This document shows positions 1-7,947 of a DNA stretch of 64,000 nt, piece by piece. Location: positions 3,844,001 through 3,908,000 of the forward strand of contig NZ_CP019985.1 of NCBI RefSeq assembly GCF_002250115.1, given 5' to 3'. This DNA comes from Shouchella clausii (GTDB lineage: Bacteria > Bacillota > Bacilli > Bacillales > Bacillaceae_D). How positions within the stretch are numbered: position 1 is the stretch's first letter; each line of letters starts with the position of its first letter. The position numbers were made by a program, and so were the translations under genes. The notes beneath the pieces are model-generated. The model ran no database searches. It was not told the DNA's origin and was given only the letters and a program-made list of their open reading frames with translations.

Positions 1-80
1 ATTTGTTCCATCACTTGCTCCGCCTCTTGGACAGACAAGGATTCGCCCATTAAACATTTGTTCAGCACTTGCTTCATCAT
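1..80 (-). CDS. trpD: Anthranilate phosphoribosyltransferase, N-terminal part (partial)
   Basis: Only the first 26 codons are inside the window. They read from an ATG at 80 whose last base overlaps the trpE TGA (an ATGA overlap), which implies translational coupling. The start (MMKQVLNKCLMGESLS...) fits the N-terminal helix of TrpD. Known role: transfer of phosphoribose from PRPP to anthranilate, second step of tryptophan synthesis. The identity rests on this short start plus the trpE-trpD order usual in Bacillus; no catalytic motif is visible here. Confidence 0.8.
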   Translation of the reverse strand, partial: MMKQVLNKCLMGESLSVQEAEQVMEQ

Positions 81-1573
81 GACAAACGCACCGCCTTTGC
101 AAACAACGCTTCTGTCTGTTCAATCGCATGAATAAGTGCCTTTGCTTTGTTCAATGTTTCTTCGTATTCTTTTTCTGGGTCTGAATCTGCGACAATGCCT
201 GCTCCTGCTTGGATGGTGGCGCAATTGCCTTCCAGAACAATCGTACGAATCGCAATGCAAGAATCAATATTGCCGTTAAAATCCATATAGCAAATGGCGC
301 CTCCGTAGATGCCCCGTCTAGTCGGTTCTAGCTCATTTAAAATTTGCATAGCGCGAATTTTCGGTGCACCAGAAAGAGTCCCAGCAGGAAATGCCGCTTT
401 TAAGGCGTCATAAGGCGTTGCTTCAGGCTTTAATTTGCCTGTTACTTTAGAGACGAGATGCATCACATGAGAAAATTTTCCTATTTCCATTAAAGAGGGG
501 ACTTCTACGCTTCCATAAACCGAAACCTTGCCAACGTCATTGCGCGCCAAGTCAACAAGCATATGGTGCTCAGCCCGTTCTTTGTCGTCAGCTAGCAACT
601 CACGGGCTAACGCTTCGTCCTCGGCCGCCGTTTGCCCACGCTCGCGCGTGCCTGCAATTGGGTGTATTTCGACATGGTCACCGCGCACTTGGACAAGCTT
701 TTCTGGCGAACTTCCGATGATTTCTTTTTTTCCAATTTTAATATAGTACAAATACGGCGAAGGGTTAACATAGCGCAGCACACGGTACAAATCGAGCCCG
801 CCAACAGAAACGGTCATTTCGAGCCGTTGTGACAAAACGGCTTGGAAAATGTCACCTGCCTGGATATAAGCTTTGATCCGGTTTACATCGTTTATAAAGC
901 CTTGTTTCGAATAGTTGGAGCGAACTTCGATCGGCAGCTGCTTTTTCGTGACCATATGTGGCAAAACAGGCGCTTTAGCACTTTCCAATTTGCCGATTAG
1001 CGTACGAATTTTCGCTTGCGCTTCGGCAAAAGCTTGTTCTGCTGGCTGCAAGCCACTTTTGACTAATTGAATCAGCGTCAATTGCTTTGTTTGCTCATGA
1101 AAGCTCAGCAACTGTTCACAAAAAATGAAATGGTAATACGGGCAGCTACGTTGATCGCTCCGCTTGATGACAGGCTCCATTTCTTCGACCGCGTCATAGC
1201 TGACATAGCCTACGGCGCCTCCTTGGAAAGGAATCTCCATTTCGCTCGGTTGCGGGTCGATATGTGAAACGGTTTTCTGATAACATGCTTCGAAATTTAA
1301 CGCACTTGCAATCACCTTACCAGTCTGCAAATGAATGGTTTTATAAGACCCGTTCTCTTCTACACACTCATAAATTGGGCTCAAACCAATAAAGGAATAA
1401 TTGGACCATTCCGACTGTACGTCATTGCTTTCGAGCAAATAGGTCGCTTTTTCTTGCAATGCTTGAAACATTTGAATAGGCGTCAAGCCATCGGCAAATA
1501 CCGTTTCGCTATAAAAGCATGTACCGTAACGGTTGTAGGCTTGCTGAAAAGATGCAAAAGGGGTTTTCTTCAT
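77..1573 (-). CDS. trpE: Anthranilate synthase component I
   Basis: Converts chorismate plus glutamine-derived ammonia to anthranilate, first committed step of tryptophan synthesis. The protein is 498 aa when started at the ATG at 1573, which has a strong AAGGAG 8-9 nt upstream; a longer frame to 1669 only reads through the leader. The LLES motif at residues 46-49 is the usual tryptophan feedback-binding element. The C-terminal chorismate-binding domain carries PAGTLSGAPK and GIYGGAI. The gene follows its own promoter and a TRAP-binding leader downstream of aroH, and overlaps trpD by four bases. Cytosolic; expected to be both feedback-inhibited and TRAP-attenuated. Confidence 0.96.
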   Translation of the reverse strand: MKKTPFASFQQAYNRYGTCFYSETVFADGLTPIQMFQALQEKATYLLESNDVQSEWSNYSFIGLSPIYECVEENGSYKTIHLQTGKVIASALNFEACYQKTVSHIDPQPSEMEIPFQGGAVGYVSYDAVEEMEPVIKRSDQRSCPYYHFIFCEQLLSFHEQTKQLTLIQLVKSGLQPAEQAFAEAQAKIRTLIGKLESAKAPVLPHMVTKKQLPIEVRSNYSKQGFINDVNRIKAYIQAGDIFQAVLSQRLEMTVSVGGLDLYRVLRYVNPSPYLYYIKIGKKEIIGSSPEKLVQVRGDHVEIHPIAGTRERGQTAAEDEALARELLADDKERAEHHMLVDLARNDVGKVSVYGSVEVPSLMEIGKFSHVMHLVSKVTGKLKPEATPYDALKAAFPAGTLSGAPKIRAMQILNELEPTRRGIYGGAICYMDFNGNIDSCIAIRTIVLEGNCATIQAGAGIVADSDPEKEYEETLNKAKALIHAIEQTEALFAKAVRLS

Positions 1574-1650
1574 CTCACTCACTCCTTGTGATGTGAAAAT
1601 GAAGAGCGGGGGTGGCGAAAAAAGGGGATTCGCCTCTGGTGAAGGTATGG

Positions 1651-1688
1651 AAAAAACATATAAAAGCATGTTTTAAGCAACCATGCTT
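1651..1688 (-). terminator. trp leader attenuator hairpin
   Basis: On the minus strand, AAGCATG (1682-1688) pairs with CATGCTT (1664-1670) around an 11-nt loop, followed by TTATATGTTTTTT (1651-1663). It lies directly after the TRAP repeats and before the trpE ribosome-binding site, where an intrinsic attenuator belongs. I could not identify the competing antiterminator pairing by eye. Confidence 0.6.
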
Positions 1689-1699
1689 ACCATTCTTTA

Positions 1700-1786
1700 C
1701 TCTTCTCTACTCTTCTCCGCTCCGCTCAACTCATTCTCAACTAGTCTCTTATCGTGCTCAAACTCAACTATTCTTGCTATTTCCTC
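1700..1786 (-). promoter_or_regulatory. TRAP-binding leader of the trp operon (GAG/TAG repeats)
   Basis: On the transcribed (minus) strand this stretch holds about fourteen GAG or TAG triplets. Plus-strand CTC/CTA triplets start at 1700, 1705, 1710, 1715, 1720, 1725, 1730, 1736, 1741, 1746, 1757, 1763, 1768, 1777 and 1784. The first seven are spaced exactly 5 nt apart, the (G/U)AG-N2 pattern that wraps around the 11-mer TRAP ring in B. subtilis. The block begins a few bases after the predicted transcription start. The TRAP gene (mtrB) is also in this window at 10.4 kb. Confidence 0.9.
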
Positions 1787-1795
1787 TTGCCCAGT

Positions 1796-1825
1796 AGTGT
1801 AACGCAAATCCCCGTTTCCCGTCAA
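1796..1825 (-). promoter_or_regulatory. SigA-type promoter of trpEDCFBA
   Basis: Minus-strand TTGACG (1820-1825), an 18-bp spacer, then TACACT (1796-1801); TTACAC gives a 17-bp spacer. It sits between the aroH stop (1838) and the first TRAP triplet, so the trp genes can be transcribed separately from the upstream aro genes. Confidence 0.65.
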
Positions 1826-1837
1826 CGCCCTAAGCGC

Positions 1838-2203
1838 CTATTTTTTTAATAAATCAGGACGCAACACAATCGCCCCTTCTAAAAAAACATGCCTAATCTC
1901 CTCTTGCTTTAAAGATGTATTCACTGTCATCATTACACGGATACAAAGGGGCAAGCTTCCTTTTACCGGAATTTCTTGAGCGCACATCACAGGAACGTAT
2001 TGCCATCCTTGTAAATGCCGGACCGCCTTCGCCGGAAATGTAGCATCAATATCGTTTGTAGCGGTCACAATCACTTGGGCAATTTGCTCTGGCTGCAACG
2101 CATTTTGACTGACCATTTCCCGCACGAGTGCCTCTGTGGCCTGTTCAATTTCTTGTGCCTCATTTTTTGTAACTGTTGTTGCACCTCGGACGCCACGAAT
2201 CAT
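1838..2203 (-). CDS. aroH: Chorismate mutase, AroH type
   Basis: A 121-aa monofunctional chorismate mutase of the trimeric B. subtilis AroH family, converting chorismate to prephenate for Phe/Tyr synthesis. Residues matching the known active site are visible: Arg6, Cys74, Glu77 and Arg89 (B. subtilis 7, 75, 78, 90). The position of B. subtilis Tyr108 appears to be Phe107 here, a conservative change from my recalled alignment. A good RBS (GGAGG) precedes the ATG, which overlaps the aroB stop. It lies between aroB and trpE as in the B. subtilis aro-trp supraoperon. Confidence 0.94.
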   Translation of the reverse strand: MIRGVRGATTVTKNEAQEIEQATEALVREMVSQNALQPEQIAQVIVTATNDIDATFPAKAVRHLQGWQYVPVMCAQEIPVKGSLPLCIRVMMTVNTSLKQEEIRHVFLEGAIVLRPDLLKK

Positions 2204-3276
2204 GATCTTCCTCCCAGTTCTTCTTCTAACAACTCTAAAAGCAAATGTTCATCGACTGTTTTTGTATAGGCGGCTCCAAGCTGTGCGAGCAACACCATGA
2301 CAATCTTTCCTGCATTCGTTTTTTTGTCGCTTTTCATACGGGCAAGCAACCGTTGTGCTGAAAGCCCTGCTGGCAAACGAAGGTCATAACCGAGGGCAGA
2401 AAACCAATCTTCATAATCGGCAAGCCGCAAATCCTCTTCCGTAAAACGGAGGCTAAGGCGAAAAGCAAAACGCATGCCGATTGCCACCGCTTCGCCATGG
2501 GTTACCTTTCCATACCCCAGTTCTGCTTCAATCGCATGAGCGAGTGTATGACCAAAATTCAAATGGGCGCGGATGCCATGCTCTTTTTCATCTTTGCCAA
2601 CAATGTTAGCTTTGATGGCAATTGCCTTGGCCACCATTTTTTGCAAATGATCTGCTTTTATACTTGTTAGTGAAGGCACTGTTTCACGCAGCCAAGCTAA
2701 AAAAGACGCGTCGGCTATAAAACCAAGTTTAACGATTTCTGCAAAACCAGAACGCCATTCGTCTTCCGGCAAAGTTGCCAACAATTCTGTGTCAAACAAG
2801 ACAGCTTCAGGCTGATGAAAAACGCCAATCATATTTTTAGCGGCAGGCAAGTTGACTGCTACTTTTCCGCCAACGCTTGAATCATGGGCGAGTAAAGTAG
2901 TCGGAACTTGGATAAAGCGAACGCCACGCATATAGGTGCCCGCTACAAACCCGGCCAAGTCGCCGATAACGCCGCCTCCGAAGGCGATGATAACCGACTG
3001 GCGGTCAAGCTGTTTTTCCAAACAAAAAACAACAAGCTGCTCATACACTTGAAAAGACTTTGATTGTTCCCCCGCTTTCACGACAAACGTATGAGGAGCT
3101 TTTGTAAAAGAAGAAACCAACACATCGAGATAACGGTTTGCGACATTTTCATCTGAAACGATCAAATAGGAAGAAGCCGGGGCAAGCGCTTCAATCGTTT
3201 TGCCTGCCTCCCGCAAAATCCCTGGCCCCACTTCAGCCTTGTATTGTTTTGAAGAGGTGTGAATGTCCACAAACAT
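2200..3276 (-). CDS. aroB: 3-dehydroquinate synthase
   Basis: 358 aa, the usual length. Catalyses the NAD- and metal-dependent cyclisation of DAHP to 3-dehydroquinate, second step of the shikimate pathway. Visible motifs are the nucleotide-binding GGGVIGDLAGFVA stretch, the VPTTLLAHDSSVGGK segment and the metal-ligand region HGEAVAIGM with the nearby histidines of GHTLAHAIE. AAAGGAG lies 9 nt before the ATG and overlaps the end of aroC. It overlaps aroH by 4 nt, so aroC-aroB-aroH are likely co-translated. Confidence 0.96.
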   Translation of the reverse strand: MFVDIHTSSKQYKAEVGPGILREAGKTIEALAPASSYLIVSDENVANRYLDVLVSSFTKAPHTFVVKAGEQSKSFQVYEQLVVFCLEKQLDRQSVIIAFGGGVIGDLAGFVAGTYMRGVRFIQVPTTLLAHDSSVGGKVAVNLPAAKNMIGVFHQPEAVLFDTELLATLPEDEWRSGFAEIVKLGFIADASFLAWLRETVPSLTSIKADHLQKMVAKAIAIKANIVGKDEKEHGIRAHLNFGHTLAHAIEAELGYGKVTHGEAVAIGMRFAFRLSLRFTEEDLRLADYEDWFSALGYDLRLPAGLSAQRLLARMKSDKKTNAGKIVMVLLAQLGAAYTKTVDEHLLLELLEEELGGRS

Positions 3277-3279
3277 CGT

Positions 3280-4452
3280 TTAAAACTCCTTTGAAGCGGC
3301 ATGATGACGTTCTACAGCAGCCTGGATCAGAGGAAGCTGGTCAGAACCAAATGTATCGAGCAAGGCATTGGCAACTTCCCACGCTACCACATTTTCACAG
3401 ACAACCGATGCAGCGGGGACGGCACAGCTATCGGAACGTTCAACACCTGCGGCAAATGGTTCTTTCGAATCAATATCTACGCTTTGCAGCGGCTTATACA
3501 ACGTTGGGATCGGCTTCATCACACCTTTTACGACAATGGGCATGCCGTTGGTCATCCCGCCTTCAAAACCGCCAAGGCGATTCGTCTTCCGCTTGTAGCC
3601 TTCCTCTTCGCTCCAAGTTATCTCATCATGAACTTGGCTGCCTGGAAGCCGTGCTGCCTCAAAGCCAATGCCAATCTCTACGCCTTTAAACGCGTTAATG
3701 CTCATGACCGCGCCAGCGATTTTGCCATCCAATTTGCGGTCATAATGGACGTGGCTGCCGAGGCCAATAGGCACGCCAGCAACAACAACTTCAACAATGC
3801 CACCAATCGAATCGCCATCTTGTTTTGCCTTGTCAATGGCTGCCATCATCTTTTTGCTTGCATCCTCGTCTAAACAGCGTACAGGCGACTCTTCTGAGCG
3901 CTTTTGCAATTCTTGAATCGTCGCATAGTTTGTTTTCTCAGCCCGAATGCCGCCAATTTCGCGGACATGTCCGGCAACTTCAATGCCACAAGCTTTCAGG
4001 ATGACTTTTGCCAATGCCCCGCAGGCAACGCGGACAGTCGTTTCCCGTGCAGATGAACGCTCTAGGACATTGCGCATATCGCGGTGCCCGTACTTGATTG
4101 CACCATTTAAATCAGCGTGACCTGGACGGGGACGTGTTAACTTCCGCCTCATTTTTTCCGCTTCTTCCTCACTTATCGGTTCAGCGCCCATTATTTTTGT
4201 CCAATTTTTCCAGTCTTTATTTTCGACAACAAATGTGATAGGGGCACCAGTCGTCATGCCATGACGCACGCCGCTTACTATTTGAACGCGGTCTTTTTCA
4301 ATTTGCATACGGCGACCACGGCCGTAACCGCCTTGGCGCCTTGCCAATTCGCGGTCAATATCTTCTGCCAAAAGCGGCAATTGCGCTGGCACGCCTTCAA
4401 TAATCGCAGTCAGTTGTGGCCCATGTGATTCTCCTGCTGTTAAAAATCTCAA
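3280..4452 (-). CDS. aroC: Chorismate synthase
   Basis: Last step of the shikimate pathway: EPSP to chorismate, needing reduced FMN. About 390 aa. The N-terminus [19 protein letters not shown] and the internal [17 protein letters not shown] and RSSARETT signatures are those of chorismate synthase. I chose a TTG start at 4452 because an AGGAAAGGG ribosome-binding site lies at proper distance and the product then begins [11 protein letters not shown] like B. subtilis AroF. A GTG three codons upstream lies within the Shine-Dalgarno and is less likely. B. subtilis calls this gene aroF. Confidence 0.95.
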   Translation of the reverse strand: MRFLTAGESHGPQLTAIIEGVPAQLPLLAEDIDRELARRQGGYGRGRRMQIEKDRVQIVSGVRHGMTTGAPITFVVENKDWKNWTKIMGAEPISEEEAEKMRRKLTRPRPGHADLNGAIKYGHRDMRNVLERSSARETTVRVACGALAKVILKACGIEVAGHVREIGGIRAEKTNYATIQELQKRSEESPVRCLDEDASKKMMAAIDKAKQDGDSIGGIVEVVVAGVPIGLGSHVHYDRKLDGKIAGAVMSINAFKGVEIGIGFEAARLPGSQVHDEITWSEEEGYKRKTNRLGGFEGGMTNGMPIVVKGVMKPIPTLYKPLQSVDIDSKEPFAAGVERSDSCAVPAASVVCENVVAWEVANALLDTFGSDQLPLIQAAVERHHAASKEF

Positions 4453-4506
4453 TGTTAACACCCTTTCCTATCTTGCCGGCAATACTTTATCGCTTTTATG
4501 CGTTAA

Positions 4507-4535
4507 ATTATAGCATGTATTGGAGCAATTGTCTG
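4507..4535 (-). promoter_or_regulatory. Possible SigA promoter for aroC-aroB-aroH
   Basis: Minus-strand CAGACA (4530-4535), 17-bp spacer, perfect TATAAT (4507-4512), about 55 nt upstream of the aroC start and just past the cheR stop. The -35 box is weak. No terminator hairpin is evident between cheR and aroC, so read-through is also possible. Confidence 0.5.
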
Positions 4536-4540
4536 TACAT

Positions 4541-5326
4541 TCATGTTACTTTTTCATAAAAAAACGGCTTTATTGCTTGTAGACCATATTGTTGAGGATC
4601 AAAAATTTGTTCCGTACTGCCGACAAACAGAACACCGCCACGAACCAAAGACTCACTAAATTTTTTGAAAATCGTTCGCTTTGCCTCCTCTGTAAAGTAA
4701 ATAAGCACATTGCGGCAAATAATCAAATCGCAGCGTGTTGGGTACTCGTCAGCAAGTAAGTTAAGGCGCTTAAAATTCACAAGCTTTTTCACATCTTCTG
4801 TGATTGCAAAATCGTCCCCTTGCTTACGAAAATAGGCATGTTGGAACTGGCTATTCATTTCTTTGAATGCATCCTGGCGGAAAAGGCCCAAGCGTGCCTT
4901 TTCGAGTATGGCAGAGTCGATATCGGTCGCAAGAATCGTTTTATTTTGTAAAGGAATGTTTGCTTCTTTGATTAACATCGCCAATGAATACGGTTCTTCG
5001 CCAGTCGAACAGGCGGTGCTCCAGATGTTCAAGCCGCTTTTTTTCGTTGCTAGTCGCGGCAAAATCTCTGTACGTAATGTCTCCCAACGGGTGCGATTGC
5101 GGAAAAACGAAGAGACATTGATCGTGACACGATCCACGCATTCTGTAAGCAGTAAAGGATCATTTGCCATCGCGTTCGCATAGCTAGAAAAGCTTGAAAA
5201 TTGCCGTTTATCGCGTAGTGCCGTGAGCCTCCGTTTCATTTGCGTCTCTTTATATGCTTGCAAATGAATGCCACTCAGTTTGTAAAAAGTAGTAACGAAT
5301 TGTTCATAATCTTCATCCATTCTCAT
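4541..5326 (-). CDS. cheR: Chemotaxis protein methyltransferase CheR
   Basis: 261 aa. SAM-dependent methylation of glutamates in chemoreceptors. The N-terminal all-alpha domain has the YKETQMKRRL basic helix that contacts receptors. The C-terminal methyltransferase has WSTACSTGEEPYSLAM (SAM loop), an ATDID motif, and the DLIICRNVLIYF segment typical of CheR. The start is uncertain: two in-frame ATGs (MRM) and no clear Shine-Dalgarno. It stands between ndk and the aro genes as in B. subtilis, isolated from other che genes. Confidence 0.93.
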   Translation of the reverse strand: MRMDEDYEQFVTTFYKLSGIHLQAYKETQMKRRLTALRDKRQFSSFSSYANAMANDPLLLTECVDRVTINVSSFFRNRTRWETLRTEILPRLATKKSGLNIWSTACSTGEEPYSLAMLIKEANIPLQNKTILATDIDSAILEKARLGLFRQDAFKEMNSQFQHAYFRKQGDDFAITEDVKKLVNFKRLNLLADEYPTRCDLIICRNVLIYFTEEAKRTIFKKFSESLVRGGVLFVGSTEQIFDPQQYGLQAIKPFFYEKVT

Positions 5327-5471
5327 CGTGTTGCCGTTTTTCTGGCACCGTCTGCCAAATAACGTTCTTCCTTTCCATATTAATGCTAAACTCTTAAAAT
5401 GAGTGTACCATGTTTAACGGTAGCTCGACACAGTCAAGCAGGCTTCTTTTTAAAACGGTCTCATTTTACAT

Positions 5472-5508
5472 AACAAAGCCAGTTGAGCAGAACTCAACTG
5501 GCTTTGTT
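5472..5508 (-). terminator. Hairpin between ndk and cheR
   Basis: A perfect 16-bp stem (5472-5487 with 5493-5508) and 5-nt loop immediately after the ndk stop. On the minus strand it ends in TTTGTTATGT, a modest T-tract; on the plus strand it ends in TTTT. It probably ends ndk transcripts and separates them from cheR. Confidence 0.75.
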
Positions 5509-5952
5509 TTAAACCCATTTATTGCTGTCTTTTTGATAATCGTTTAGTTCTTCTTCTTTAAAGAAAATAGCGATTTCACGCTCGGCAGATTCTGGGGAAT
5601 CAGATCCGTGTACGACATTCATGCCAACGTTTACTGCTAAGTCGCCGCGTATCGTTCCTGGAGCAGCCTCGCTAGGATTGGTGGCGCCAATGAGTTGTCT
5701 AGCTGCTTTAATAACCCCTTCTCCTTCCCAAACCATCGCAAACACAGGTCCGGAAGTAATAAAGCTAACAAGCTCGCCAAAAAACGGGCGTTCCCGATGT
5801 TCGCTATAATGCGTTTCCGCCGTTTCTTTGCTTAACGTGACCAGCTTAGCTGCAGCAAGCGTGTACCCTTTTTGTTCAAACCGCGATACAATGTTTCCAA
5901 TCAAATTACGTTGTACGCCATCAGGCTTAACCATTACGTATGTACGTTCCAT
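5509..5952 (-). CDS. ndk: Nucleoside diphosphate kinase
   Basis: 147 aa, standard length. Transfers the gamma-phosphate of ATP to NDPs through a phosphohistidine. The N-terminus [19 protein letters not shown] is the family hallmark and the catalytic His115 lies in NVVHGSDS. The ATG at 5952 follows GAGGTTAGACA. Downstream of hepT, upstream of cheR, the conserved Bacillus order; its terminator hairpin begins at the stop codon. Confidence 0.97.
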
Positions 5953-6057
5953 TGTCTAACCTCGCTTTATGAATGTTTACACCGAACGTTTCAAGTATAG
6001 CAAATTAGGAAAACGCTAACAATAAGATTTCTTAGAATAGATGGGCTTTTTTACGAA

Positions 6058-6083
6058 CAAAAAAGCCAGCTCGTCGCTGGCTT
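6058..6083 (-). terminator. Rho-independent terminator after hepT
   Basis: AAGCCAGC (6076-6083 read on the minus strand) pairs with GCTGGCTT (6063-6070), loop 5 nt, followed by a T-run (6058-6064). It overlaps the hepT stop region and separates the hep/mqn operon from ndk. Confidence 0.88.
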
Positions 6084-7053
6084 AGTATTTTCTCCGTCCT
6101 ATGTAACTGGCTACTTCAATTAAATGCCTTTTGGCATCAATGTCTGGAAATTCCATTAAAAGCGTGTTCGCCTTGTGCAAATAGCGGTCACTCATTGCCT
6201 GTGCATATTCAATCCCGCCTGATGTGCGGACTTCATTTAATAGCGGCTCCATGTCCATTTCTAAAGACGACTCTTTCGTTAACGACTTCTCTAGCCGTTG
6301 TTTAAATCCAGGCGTGTGCTCAATTGCATACAGCGCAGGCAACGTGACATTGCCTTGGCGCAAATCGCCCCCAGCCGGCTTGCCTAGCTGTTCATTGGTG
6401 CCTACAAAATCGAGTATGTCGTCCATAATTTGATAAGACATCCCAAGAAAATAAGCAAAGTAGTAAAGATTTTTTTGGAGTTCAGCCGTCGCACCAGAAA
6501 CAATGGCACCCAACTGGCAGCTAACGGCAATCAACAATGCCGTTTTGCGCTTAATCCTCCTCAAGTAAATGCGTAAACCTTGATCCCAATTATACTGGTC
6601 TCGGATTTGTTCGATTTCGCCTCGGCATATTTGGTTCATGACGTCGGAAATAATCGTATGGACTTGTTTATCGCTAAAGGCTTTTGTCGTTTCAATCGCG
6701 TGCCCGAAAATGTAGTCGCCTGTATACATCGCTACACGGTTATCCCAACGAGACATCACTGTTTCCCGTCCACGCCTTAGCGGTGCATTATCAATGACAT
6801 CATCATGGACAAGGGAACCCATATGAATGAGTTCAAGCGTAACGGCAATGTGCTTTAACCTGTCTAATTGATAATCGCCAAACTTCCCCGCCAAAAGCAC
6901 AAGCACAGGACGGATTCGTTTCCCGCCGGCTTTTAACAACCCCGTTGATGCTTCTTTTAAAACAGGGTGTTTAGCCGAAAGGGTTCGCTCCAATTCTGCT
7001 TCAATAAATTCTATATCTCCTTGAAATGCTTTATAAATATCTGCTAACTTCAT
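6082..7053 (-). CDS. hepT: Heptaprenyl diphosphate synthase component II
   Basis: Catalytic subunit of the two-part enzyme that makes the C35 tail of menaquinone-7 from FPP and IPP. From the ATG at 7053 it is 323 aa. First Asp-rich motif DDVID at 84-88, second DDILD at 211-215, KRIRP near 45-49. RBS GAGGGTGG lies 5-9 nt upstream of this ATG; a GTG three codons earlier overlaps the RBS. The partner hepS is four genes upstream; mqnA and a prenyltransferase gene sit between, unlike in B. subtilis. Confidence 0.95.
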   Translation of the reverse strand: MKLADIYKAFQGDIEFIEAELERTLSAKHPVLKEASTGLLKAGGKRIRPVLVLLAGKFGDYQLDRLKHIAVTLELIHMGSLVHDDVIDNAPLRRGRETVMSRWDNRVAMYTGDYIFGHAIETTKAFSDKQVHTIISDVMNQICRGEIEQIRDQYNWDQGLRIYLRRIKRKTALLIAVSCQLGAIVSGATAELQKNLYYFAYFLGMSYQIMDDILDFVGTNEQLGKPAGGDLRQGNVTLPALYAIEHTPGFKQRLEKSLTKESSLEMDMEPLLNEVRTSGGIEYAQAMSDRYLHKANTLLMEFPDIDAKRHLIEVASYIGRRKY

Positions 7054-7078
7054 CAACGCCACCCTCGTGCAGAAACTG

Positions 7079-7936
7079 TTACTGCTTATATTTTATAACA
7101 GACGTGGTCGGCCTCCACTTTCTCAATGTAGGCACTTCCCGTTCAAGAAAGCCTTCTTCATAACAAAGCTGAAAATAATACAGCAAACCTTGCTCCGTTT
7201 TGCTTGTTGGCTGATGAAGCAGTGCCTCAAAATACATGTCCCAAAAAGAAAGGCTTGCCATTCCTTTACGCTCTAAATAACGGTTTATCTGCCTATACCC
7301 ATCCGCTGCTGTTCGCAAATAACTTTTTCGTAAGGACTGGTGCAGCACGTTAATTTCTTCCGCTTTGCTTTCGAGCGCATCTCTCCTAACTGCAAATAAT
7401 GCGTACGTCATCGGTAAGCCCGTCCATTCATACCACAACTGGCCAAGGTCATACACATAAGGGACATCAGCGTGGCGCTCTCGAATCGCGTCATCGCCTA
7501 TTAAAAGGGCTGCTGTATGGGATGTAAGCATGTTTGCCAAATCAGGTTTTTCTTGTTTATAGCAAGGTGTTACCTGATAAAAACGCTTTAATACGAGTTT
7601 CAGCAAATGAACCGTTGTCTCTGAGCTTGTTGTCAAAGCCACCGACTCGCCCTCAAGCTTATTAATCGGCACTTTTGAAAACAAGAGCAGAGAGTGAACC
7701 ATGCCAGCCGAAGCAACACAAAGATCCGGTAACACCACATAGTCTTTTTCATTTTTGCCGTAGGAAAAAGACGATATGGCGGCAGCTTGAAGTTCACCAG
7801 AGGCTAGCATATGGTTGATGTGCGCCGGTACATTTTGCGTTATGCATATGCCATGTTGTTCTAATGAGCTGCGGTCTAGCTCGAAGAAAAACGGCAATGT
7901 GTTGGTATATGCAATTTCTCCAACATGTAAGCTCAT
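7079..7936 (-). CDS. mqnA: Chorismate dehydratase, futalosine menaquinone pathway
   Basis: 285 aa. MqnA dehydrates chorismate to 3-enolpyruvylbenzoate, first step of the futalosine route to menaquinone. The protein has the periplasmic-binding-like MqnA fold signature: an N-terminal IAYTNTLPFFFEL segment (substrate pocket), AAAISSFSYG, TTSSETTVHLLKL, and LIGDDAIR followed by YDLGQLWYEWTGLPMTYALF, the best family marker. AAGGAGG is 5 nt before the ATG. It follows the prenyltransferase gene by 11 nt and precedes hepT, so it is in a menaquinone operon. mqnB/C/D are not in this window. Confidence 0.88.
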   Translation of the reverse strand: MSLHVGEIAYTNTLPFFFELDRSSLEQHGICITQNVPAHINHMLASGELQAAAISSFSYGKNEKDYVVLPDLCVASAGMVHSLLLFSKVPINKLEGESVALTTSSETTVHLLKLVLKRFYQVTPCYKQEKPDLANMLTSHTAALLIGDDAIRERHADVPYVYDLGQLWYEWTGLPMTYALFAVRRDALESKAEEINVLHQSLRKSYLRTAADGYRQINRYLERKGMASLSFWDMYFEALLHQPTSKTEQGLLYYFQLCYEEGFLEREVPTLRKWRPTTSVIKYKQ

Positions 7937-7947
7937 AGGAACCTCCT

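Noticed and set aside
1574-1669. Longer trpE start in the leader
   Set aside because: The extension would read through the attenuator region, has no RBS and no similarity to TrpE; the internal ATG has an excellent RBS.
3301-3873. A 190-aa plus-strand frame opposite aroC
   Set aside because: Antisense shadow of a well-supported gene; no RBS and no recognisable domain.
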